DNA of 64,000 nt, taken from contig JBAMJV010009042.1 of assembly GCA_037951105.1 (NCBI GenBank), forward strand, positions 18,118 to 82,117, given 5' to 3'. The stretch's first letter is position 1, and the number at the start of each line of letters is the position of its first letter. The translations under genes and the position numbers were made by a program. The notes under the pieces were generated by a model that saw only the letters and a program-made list of their open reading frames with translations, was not told the origin of the DNA and did not search any database. Shown here in pieces: positions 37,201 through 49,200 of this stretch. Source of the stretch: Echinarachnius parma. Taxonomy: Eukaryota; Echinodermata; Echinoidea; Clypeasteroida; Echinarachniidae.

Positions 37201-40200
37201 CGGTACGCAGGCCATGACGCAGGGCGACAAGCTAAGGCAGCTCAAAGTATCGAGGAAAGCCCGCTCGGCCACCACAGGAAGCGTCAAGTAAGGACAGCCT
37301 TTTGACCCCTGTCTAAAAAAAAAAAAAGAATTTAACAATGAAAGGGTAGGGGAGGAACTAAGGGAGTGAATTATTTCAATTGAAGAAGCTGTGCCCTCTG
37401 CTATTTGGTGAGAGCCCTGCTAGAAATTAACATTTTTGCCCAGTCTGGCAAGTAAAACAAGATTTGGCAACTTCTAGTGGCCAGAAACCTAAATCTGGTG
37501 GCCCCAAACAAAGAAAAACATAACAAATTGTGTTACATTTGCTTGCCAGATCGGGCCAGTATAATTTAGGATCAATAAAATTTGGTGGCCCGAAACTATT
37601 TTAGTGGCCCGGGGCAGCGGGCCTATGTTAATTTCGAGCAGTGCCTAACCATCAGGCGAGGTCAATGAGCTAGTTACAGTGTTGTCATGATAATAATACA
37701 ATATTTTTAATGGTGATGATAGTGCTAATGAAATAATAATGATGATAATAGTGGTAATAGACAATGATTACATTAGTGATAAACTGATAATTATAATTAT
37801 AGTAATTATAACAAATTATAATACTACTACTACTAATAATAATATACAACATTTATATAGTGCTTAATACACTGTTTCTATGCGCTGAACGTTTCTAATA
37901 ATCATAATCATAATCATAATCATAATAATAATACAAATGATAATCATTAATAAAAAGAACTCCTAATAATATCAATATAATATTTTCCATCTTCATTTCA
38001 TTTCATTTCATTTATTTTTATTTCAACCAAATATCAAAATATATACATTGTAAAATACAAGAAATATCAACAAATGGTTGAGGTGCCCCTTGAACGCAAA
38101 GCTTAAGAACATAATCAACTAATTAACTAAATACAATTTTTACAAATAATTACTAATTAAGCATAAGGCAAAATTTATAATCAAACAGTATTTTCTTCCT
38201 TCTTTATCTCTCCTCATCTTTTTCTTCATCCTTCTTTAGATTGTTAAAACCTGGGAAATTATTATTTTTGGGCCTTGGGGTATTGGGAAAGAAATCGAAG
38301 TTGACGAGGTAATGACAAGAGATGTATGTCATAATGATTGTTAATGGGAAAGATAAAGGTTGCTCCCATTTGGTGAAAGTAATTTAAATTTGCCTTTGAT
38401 TATGATTTGATCATAGTTTTATTGTTAATTATCCTATGATTATATCAAGTAAACTTTTAGAATAATTATATTAGACTTGATTAGTATTTTACTATGTTTT
38501 GGTTATAAATATTTTTATGATTTGATTATACCTTGATTATACTGTTTACTTTTACTATATTTTGATTCTCATATTATAATTTTTATAATACTTTGAATTC
38601 TCGATCATACTGTTTGTATATCGATTGTACTTTAATTATTCTTTGAATTTTTATCATAATTTGACTGTATTTTTATTATACTTTCAGTTTGATTATAAAA
38701 TTGATCACATTTTGCTAATTATTTGATTCTACTTTGCTATGTAGGTTGGACGAGGGGAAGATTCACACACGATCAAGTTCAAGCACACAGCCACTCAGGT
38801 GAGAAAACTTTAATTAACTCCTCCAATGCCAAAACTGGAGAGGATCATCGAGTAATAGCACACCTGGGGGTGTTGCATAAAGAGTTGCGATTAATCGCAA
38901 AGCTGCGTTTGATCGCAAGTCAGAAAACATGCGCACTTGAGCCAATCAGAATTGCCCATTTAGCCACATTTTCGGACTTTGTGATTAAACGCAACTTTGT
39001 GATATAGCAACTCTTTATGCAACACCCCCCTGGGCCCCGTTGCAGAAAGAGATACAATCGATTGTAAGTTACAATTAATTGTAAGTTACATTTAATTGTA
39101 AGTCAGATCATGTGTTCTAAATTATGCGCGATTCTGGTTGAAACATGCAAAGTCTCTGACTTACAATCAATTGTAACTTACAGTCAATTCTATCTCTTTC
39201 TGCAACATGACCCTGATGTGGTAACAGGAGCAAGAGTGTTTCAGATTTATTCACTACTTTTTTAGATGTTTTTTTATTGCCCTTCATTCCAAAACTTTTG
39301 AAATGTTTTTGTTATACATTATTCATAACTTTTACATGTTTTAATAGAGCTTTATTCTAAAAAATGTTAACATGTTTTTGTTGTACTTTATTCAGGATGT
39401 TCAACCCGTTTATTTTAATTAAAGACTGTATGATTTGTATGTAACATGTATTCTTGATAGATCCTATTTCAGGGGAGTGTTTCACAAAGATCCCAAGTCG
39501 AACTAAGTTGGACTTAAAGGGCACCACCAGGCAAAGAACAACTCATAATTATAAGTTTTGGTACCGTTTTGTGATATCAAATAGATACCCAACATTTTGC
39601 AAAGGGTTGTGTAATTCATAAACAATGCAATTAATTACCACCACTTATGGAACCACTATTATTTCCTGGTTCCGTACGCGCCAAACATTTGCGAGTGCGC
39701 CAATTCTATTCACGCGTACGTTTGGAGACAATAGAATCGCGGACGATTTGTTTCGCTCTGGACAAAGGTAGTCTTCGTACATGCAGACCCATATACACAT
39801 GTTGTAATATGGTGATGCGTTTTCCAATTATAATTTTTTTCTGTAAACATATTTGTCTGAACTTGTTGATGGAATGGACTACTAAAGATGTTACCTTTCA
39901 TTTATAAGAATATTATTTTTGGGTGGTGGTACCCTTTAAAAATTATGGAAAGCCATTTGTTTCTTTGTTTAATTGTTAAGCAAGTTCTTTAACAGGCCTA
40001 AAATCTTGATAAAATCATTAACATCTTCTTTTATGAAAGCGACTTCAAGTTATTGATGTAAAATTTTGCTGAAATTGTCAAATATTTGCATTTTGGACTA
40101 ATGATTATTTCTAATTTTGAAGCTACAAATGGCTCTCCATAATTTTAAAGTTCAACTTAGGATCTTTATGAAACAACCCATGACCAGTTGCAGCAATGTC

Positions 40201-43200
40201 CTTACAATACATTTACTTCACAACTTGTTGATGTTATTTAGTCATATTTTATTTACTAAATCACTCATCAAATATTCTTTGGTAATAGAACGTGCTTTCA
40301 TCTGTAAGTGTTTTGAGGTTACAGCGTTAGTTTCTGTGATTCACCATAACTTATGAGTTATAGAAATATTTATGTTCTACTTCATGTAGTAAAAATATGT
40401 AATCATTTATACACAGAATTGAACTTTAGTTTTGCCCACCAAGCCATGATAGACTCATAGTTTACACTCACTCAATAGTATCTTAGGATGATATCTTTTG
40501 TTTAGTAGAAATGTTCATTATATATCAATTTCCACCATAAATTCTAATAATAGTCGTAATTGTGATCACATATGATTTGGGTAATAATACAACTGAGTTG
40601 AATAAATTAGACAGCTAAAACAGCAACAAATTATTCGTTCCCGCACTTCATTACAGTCTACATGGATAAATTCACTGTAAATTATATTTCTCCCTCCCTT
40701 TTTGTCCTCCACCTATGCCCACTTTGTACCTACCCCTTTTAAATATTGCTATGAGCTATTTCAAACTCACTTGACATTGTGTTTTCTATTTGTTTTTCTA
40801 CACCTATAAACACACACATATATGTTTTTAAATGAAATAAAACCACAGCCCACAAGCTCTCCGCACATTTCTAAGGTATTGTATATCATGTATACATACA
40901 TGATCATGATGAATGCAAGCAAAATATACAAAAGCTTGAACATACTACCAAATTTGTTGTTGAGATTACTAACATGTGCTTTATATTTGTGATCATATAG
41001 TATACAATCACCCCAGATGATAACCCCAGTAAATGTCTCTAATAACATACCCTGAAATAACCGTGAATGGGCAGCTATATAACTTATTTAACAAAACCTT
41101 GTATATTATAAGGGTGGCTATTTACTTGTTGTATTGAGAGAAAACTTTTACATCATAGCATATATGTATACAATACCCTAGTATACCCCAGTCGATAACC
41201 CCAGTACATATATCTTAACATTCCCTGAAATGACCCTGAATGGGCAGCTATATAACATTTTAACATATTAAAAAACATTGTATATTATAAGGGCATATTT
41301 GTACTTGTTGTATTGAGAGAACACTTATGATTGCTCCTTGATCCTTCATCATATCATACATTTATACAATACCCTTGTATCCCCCTGTTGATAACCTCCG
41401 TAAATATCTCTTATATATACCCTGAAATAACCTTTAACGGGCAGCTATTAACTCATTTAAAAAAAAAAGAACATTGTATTACCGGCAGTGGTTTACCCAC
41501 TATGTTATCACGAGAACACCTGTTTGAAAACATTCCTTGACCCTGTAATCAATGTTTCAACTATTGACAGCAACTTTTGTTTTACCCGTAGCCTACGAGA
41601 CATTCCCATAAATATATAAAGCTGAATAAGCAAAATTAACATAGCTATTAAAAGCAAAAGCTAACTGTTGTGTATTGTATACTAGTAGATAATACAAAGC
41701 GTATGTGCAGATTTATACTAGTGATAGTTTACAACATTACAAGTTGCAGTAAAAAATAATAACAAAAGTAGCCTAAATATTATTTGTATAGATAGAAGAT
41801 AGATGTAATAAACTCTAGATTAGTTTATTAATTGAATATAGTTTTGGAATTTTGACTGCTTTTTAAATTCTTACCAGATATTGTTTTCATCTGAATAGTT
41901 TACGTTATAGGTTGCAGACTTGCAGTAAACATAACAGTAATTTTAGCAGTTTTAGTTTGATAGGTAGACGATAGTTGTAGTAACTAAATTTAGTTTAGTT
42001 TATAGTAGCAGAGATTTGAGTTACAACACTTTCTTCAATGCTGTGCTTTCCAATCGAATATAGTTTTTAAATTTAGATATATCTTCCTTATCAATAGTCC
42101 AGTAGACGGTTCTATACGTCGTGTATTAGACCTGGAGACATTCATAAGTATAATATTTTTTTTGCTATTCATGTTCTAAATGGTTTATAGAGAAAATTCA
42201 GCTTTGTTGCCACCTCGGCAACATTGAGCAATTTCTTATATAAGCATTATAAAGATAATGAGCTAATTTGCATATTTCTGAAATAAGGTCAGAGGTCATT
42301 TGCTATCTAGGAATAGAGCACACATAATGAAAACTATTATTTAAAGGTGTTTTGGGGTAAGGAATCCATTTCCGATGCTTATTTGCATGTGCCATATGGG
42401 CAACACCCTGAAATCCAATATGGCTGCCCCTAATTTGCATATTTATGAATATGATTGGTTTTTGGTGGCTGAGGCCATTAATAAACAAACAGTACAGGAT
42501 ATTATTTTTCAATCATGTTCTATATATGTATTAAAGATATGTCAGCTTTGTTGCCACCTTGACAACAATCAGCAATGCATATAATTTGCATAATTAGGTT
42601 TTTCACCTAATTTGCATATTCCCATAAATCAAGTAAAATCGTATATATTGTGAACCCGAAAACTAAAAATTACGAGTAATACCACTTTTCCAAGGTTTTG
42701 CGGGGCAACAAATCCATTTATGATACTTAATTTGACATATCTCCATGGCAACCCATATAAATCCAAGATGGCCGATCCCAAAATTAGTCGAGCTAGGATA
42801 CATATATTCCTTCTTTTGGTTATAAAAGCTCGGGATGATCTTCTTCTTTTTTTTTCAATCATTGGAATAGGCAACTAGAATACTGGACTCACAATTCAAT
42901 TTGGTTTTAACAGTAAAAAATAATACATTTATGAAATAATTGCGATCAAACAGACTAATAACATTCTCTCCTTACAAAAGCCAAAGGCGGCCATCTTGGA
43001 TTTATGTGGGTTGCCATGGTTTTGTGTTGAATTAAGTATCAGAAATGGATTTGTTGCCCCAAAAAACCTTGGAAAAGAGGTATTACTCGTAATTTCTAGT
43101 TTTCGAGTTCACAATATATACGATTTTACTTGATTTCTGGGAATATGCAAATTAGGTGAAAAACATAATTATGCTAATTATATGCATTGCTGATTGTTGC

Positions 43201-46200
43201 CAAGGTGGCAACAAAGCTTAAATATCTTTAATACATATGTAGAACATGATTGAAACATAAAATCCTGTACTTTTTGCTCATGAATGGATTAAACTACCAA
43301 AAACCAATAATATTCATAAATATGCAAATTAGGGGCAGCCATCTTGGTTTTTAGGGTGTTGTCCATATGGCAAATGCAAATGAGCACCGGAAATGAATTC
43401 ATTACCCCAAAACACCTTTAAATAATAGTTTTCATTATGTTTGCACTATTCCTAGATAGCAAATGACCTCTGTCCTTATTTCAGCAATATGCAAATTAGC
43501 TCATTATCTTTATAATGCTTATGAAAAAAATTGTTCAATGTTGCCGAGATGGCAACAAAGCTGAATTTTCTCTATAAACCATTTAGAACATGAATAGCAA
43601 ATAAAACAGTGTACTTATGAACATTTCTAGGCCCTAGAGATAACTACTGGACTAAATACTTGGAATTTGGAAAATGCAACTTTATAACTTTCAAACATAA
43701 TTGAAATTATCCAAAACAAACTTAATAAATCTATCTAACTTATTGTAACAAACTGAAGCAAAGAGCAACATTTTAAATTGCCTGAAATATGACAATTGAT
43801 ATTTTTTAGCAAACATATTTATGGCTAAACAAAACAAATTCATGTTGAAATAATTCATGTAATAGAACAGTACCCCCTACTAACTTGTTTTGCATAAAGC
43901 TATTAAATCTATAATGAAATATATGTGTATTATATCTATGGTTCAAATTGTGAATAATCCTATGTGTATATCTGGGCCCTGCTTCATAAAACGTTTCCAA
44001 TTGTTGTAAGTGTCCAATTATTGTAACTACCATGGCACCAGCTGCAATGCTCAATGCTGATTGGCTTTTGACCTACTAGTTACAATAATTGGACACTTAC
44101 AAGAATTGCAAAAGTTTTATGAAACTGGGCCCTGGAGGGATATTTTAATTAATTAACTACTGGGTTGTGATGGTAGGAGCAATGCTATCTATGATAATTT
44201 CATTTCCACTGTCTAGCAACATCTAATTTTTTTAGTAATGAATATATATGACTAATAAAGAAAGAAGTAAATTTAAACATACGGGAAACTAACCCTTGTT
44301 TCTGCGATGGGTGGTTACATTCTACTTTATAATGTCTTTTTAATGATACACCTACCACTATACATATGGAACCCTCACCCTCGAAAGAATGTATTTTACG
44401 TTATTCTACAAACTCTAACCCCACCCCCCCCCCCCCCCCCCCTAATTCACTTTCATCATGCAATACTCAATAATACTCATATATACTTTGAACCCCCCCC
44501 CCCCCCCTCCCAATTCAACTTCCCTTTTTTATTATTATACCCTTATCACTTCATTTACTTTCAACCCCTCCCGCTACCTCCTATATACAATGACTGATGA
44601 TGTTGGTTGGCATGACAACAGGACCAAAGCGAGTAGTAAAAAGTAAGATGAAATGCATCTATTTATATATCGCAACTCACTGGCTTGTTTTGTGTGTCTT
44701 ATTATTAAATATTAACTGCATTTGTGCATTCACTGTTTGTAGCACATAATGTATCTGCCTGTCCTCCATGCATGAGTGGGTTGAAGTGGTGTTGTAAGTA
44801 AAGGGAGTTGCTTCCCCAAGGTAAATCTGGACTGGAGTACAATGGGGATCACTGCCGTACAGATGGGGTGCTTGAGGGGACTGTAGCCCTCATCCCCCAC
44901 CCCCTTCCACAACAAACAAATAAGAATACTACAAATTAATACAAAAATATAATTATTCAAAAAATTATTATATCTTTTTTTTTAATTTTTTTTTTTAAAG
45001 ATAACAAATAAATAATTGAAATAAAATGAACGCAATTCCAAAATGGTATAGTGACCACAAAGTATTCATATACTTTTCATGAAGCGACAATTTTTTTAGT
45101 TATGTGCTTACATGTGTTCATTTGCCTGACAATGCTTTTTCAATACAAAAAAGTCCCCAAAAAGTCTCTACTACACCATCCAACCCCCACTGATTGGTTG
45201 TTTCACTCACTTGTTTGACACTTCCGAAGGTTTTTGGGTCATTACGCCACTGGGAAGAATTAGCATTACTTTGCGCTGCATGTATCACTGTTTCCGTATC
45301 ACTGATATGTGTATGTTTACTATTCACACAATCACAATCCACTGTTTGTGTCACCGATTTATTTTTCTGCCTTTCCCCTTCTCCCCCCTCCTCTCCTTTA
45401 TCGCCTCTCTTTTTGCGCATTACTTTGATGGAATATACTTAATGCTTGCATTTGCATGACAATTTATGGCAAGCCGTTAGAAATTGGATGAAACATTTGC
45501 ACTCATCTTCATATCACTGGATTTTTTTCTTGCATATATTTTACTTTCACTGTCACTTTATGTTGCATATTTGTTTACATCCCTGTGACTGTCTTAACTC
45601 TTTGCATAAGTGTGTGTGTGTATTGCTCATATTTGGAAGTTTGCAAGTTGGCTAAACTAATCTGAATCACATCACTCGCTTTAAATCACTGGCTCCTGTA
45701 TTAACTCTGTGCAAGTGTTGCATGTGGGGGTATGGTTGCATATTAGTTCAGGCCTTCATCTTTCAATGCCAAGGTTTGATTCCAAATGGGCACTCCTTAA
45801 CACTTTGTATGCCAGGGATTTTACAGCTCTATGGTATTTGTGTGTATTGTGTGGTGCAAATATGCGACCTTGGCACCCAAGGAGTTAATATTGCATGTCT
45901 ATCCAAATTTATCTGTCTTTCTCTTCTCTATTATACCTTCCATGAGGTCATGTGATATCTCTTGTTTGCACACCTGTCCATATAATTGAAGTTGCTGTAA
46001 TCAATTAATACCAACCTAGTCTCTTTTATCACCACATTATGGAGACACCAATCATGCATATATCCTCCCCATTCTTCCATCGTCTCCCATGTGTGTGCTT
46101 GTGCGGTTTCCCCATATTTACATTATCTGGGGGGGGGGGGGATGTTTCACAAAGATCACGAAACAAACTTAACACTAAATTGGACTTAGAGATTATGGAA

Positions 46201-49200
46201 AGCCATTTGTAGCTTCGGAATGAAACACATTCAAGAGCCCAAATGCGAATATTTGAAACTTTCCACAAATTTTCACATCAATAACTTGAAGTCTCTTTGA
46301 TAAAAGAAAATTTTAATGTTTTGTATCAAAATTGTAGGCCTATTTAAATAACTCATCTAACAATTTTACAAAGAAACTAATGGCTTTCCATAATTTTTCA
46401 AGTCCAACTTAGTTTTAAGTTTGACTTGGGAACTTTTTGAAACACCCCCCTGGGCCCATATTCATAAAGCCACCCTAGCTTAGTTCCATGCTAAGCAAGC
46501 AACACAAAGTCATTAACTATGGTTATCTGGGTAAGCATTTATTACCTACTAAGTTAGCCCTAGTTGGCAAGAAAAGGAATCTCTTGTTGAATATTTGCCC
46601 CATCATCTTAGAGCGCTAGTGTGGTTTTATGAATATGGGCCATGGATGTTGTGAACATTCGATGCTTGGATGTCTTGTTTAATACACAGTTAGCAATTTA
46701 CAGTACTCAATATTTTGTATATACTTCTCAATTGTTAGTAAACGAGATGAAACAAAACAAAATACATATTCCTGAATTTTATTAACCTTTTCATATTTCC
46801 TACCTCCAAAATAACTTAAAGGCATATATGCGTGGGTTATAAAGGGTAGTCAGCAAATTCCAACTCGACTCCACCGTAATCTCTCGAGGTAAACTCAAGA
46901 TATATGTTGGATCGATCGAAGAGAGGTGCTTCAAAATATCTGAACAAAGGCCTTCTTATGAAATTGCATGCAGCAAACAAATTTCTCACGCTGTCACCTA
47001 GCCATCAATCGGCGGCACTTTGAAGTCGGTTGCGGTTAAGCGTGTTACGTGATATTTTCGCTCGTAAACATCTCCGAACGCGACTATTTTTAATGCATTT
47101 TTGACTCGGGTATTCGGAAGCGGGGAAGTTTGCGATCGCTACTTATAACTGAGCCAATGGGGATTACGTACCGTGCGTAAAAGTGCGCAAGATGGATCCA
47201 CGCGTCTAATAACCCACGCATATATGCCTTTAATATGTATTAAAGCAAAAAGATAAGATAACTTCAAATACAATGAATGAAACATATTTTGTTCAATTTA
47301 ATCTCCTTTCAAATAACCAGTTGAATTGAATTTTGTCCTCCCACATCATCTGCAGAATATCATCAGCAGCAAGTTCGTCGACCTCACCTTCCAAGTCCAC
47401 CAAGGTCACGGCCCCGCCCCACACGGCCGGCACGAGGCGGACCACCAGGCACTCTGCCGCCGCAAACTCCGGCCTCAAAAGGTGAGTTGAAAATAAATGA
47501 TTTGACTTACGGTCTTAAATATGGTGATTGTGATGGTTAACTTGGTTTTTGTGCTTTTTTTACCTGGGTTAAGGTTGCACTTAAAAATCAGGCCAGCACA
47601 AGTTCACTTTTCCCACTCCGTAGCGAGAATTCCAACCAGTCACTTATTTTTGGAAATTGATTCACCTGAGACAAGTTCAATCAAGACCGAGCATGGTGGC
47701 TTAGCGGTAAGAGTGTCTGCCTCATGCACGGGAGGTCCCGGGTTCGAAACCCGGACCGAGTCATACCAAAGACTTTGAAAATGGTACCTTCTGCCTTCTA
47801 GCCAGGCGCTCGGCATTTTTAGAATTGAGAAGGGAAAGTTAATCACATGAGTTACCAGAGGACTGGCCCCCTTCTGTAGCTTTTACTACTACATTTAGTA
47901 GACGTGTGGCCTAGGGCTAATGAATCAGAGATAGGCGGAGCCTTGTGCGCCAAAATTGGCATGGGATGGACTTTAACGTAACTTTAACGCCTGAACAAAA
48001 CGGCCTGTTAGAGGCGCTTCTTTGATTGATTATATCTTTAAAAACAAATTCTTAGGAATTGGGACTGGACAGTTATCCATATTTCAAATGAAATGATTTG
48101 GTGATGGGTCTATCTATTGTGGTTAATTTGCACTTGAAGTTCTTTACTTAGTCATTAGTGGTTGCATATCTATCATGTCATTTGACAGAAATGGCATATT
48201 TGTAATTGTTTGGGGTTTTTTTTGTTTTGCTTTTGCTGTTGCTTGTCACAAATACATCATTATTTGTTGTTGATCATGAATTGTGAGCAGAGTGACTAAA
48301 AATGAAGGAAAAAAACCAACATAAAATAACTCACAGACATACTTCACTCACTCATGCTGTGCAGCTCAACCAGAGTTAACAAAGAAATTGGTCAATTGTT
48401 TTAGAAAGTAGAAAATTATCAATGTTAATTTCTTTTGAACAAAATTCAAAATCATACAAATTTGTCAGAAAGAATTAAACCACTTTGTTTTGCTTTTGCT
48501 TTCTCACACACATCTCTTTCATGCTGTGTTAGAGAATATAGTCAATTATTTAAGGAAGTTAACATAATTCACAACCAAAACATTGAACAATCATAAAAGT
48601 CTGTCTTAAAACATTTAAACAATTTGTTTGTATCTCGCTTTTTGCTTTCTCACACACGCCTCACTCACTCATGGCTAGCAGTTCAAGCAGAGTTAACAAA
48701 GAGTATAGCACGGGCCATAACGCAGGGGACTACACAACCAGCACCACATCATCTGCACTGAAATACACGCGTTCCACTCCAGTAAGTTTAATACTAAGAA
48801 ACTCATGTTTTTGGACCGATTTCCTATTAGTTTCTATCTCCCTTTATTATTGTTCTTTAATTTCTTTGAGATATGGTATGGAACTGGTAATTTACGTAAC
48901 TTTCTTTATTGACCTACTTTATACAAGTGCTCTTTTAATGTTGATGTCTTGGTTTGGGGAAAGTTTTGACTTTTTACTAAACAAATATAATTCCTTTCCT
49001 TTGCTAATCCCCTTTCAACATTGACATTTTGACATTTGCTTTTGATAATGTTGCCCATTTTAAATATTTATTTGTTTTGTTTGTTTTTGTGTGAATAATT
49101 TAACTTTTTCCATGGTGGTTTAATAATACATTGTATGTTCAGTAGTTAATGAAAGGTGCTATGCATATTTTTATTCCTGTTTTTATTTATTTTTTCATAA

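Noticed and set aside
47690-47765. Functional tRNA gene
   Set aside because: A- and B-box are good, but the acceptor stem does not pair and an unrelated SINE body follows; called a SINE instead.
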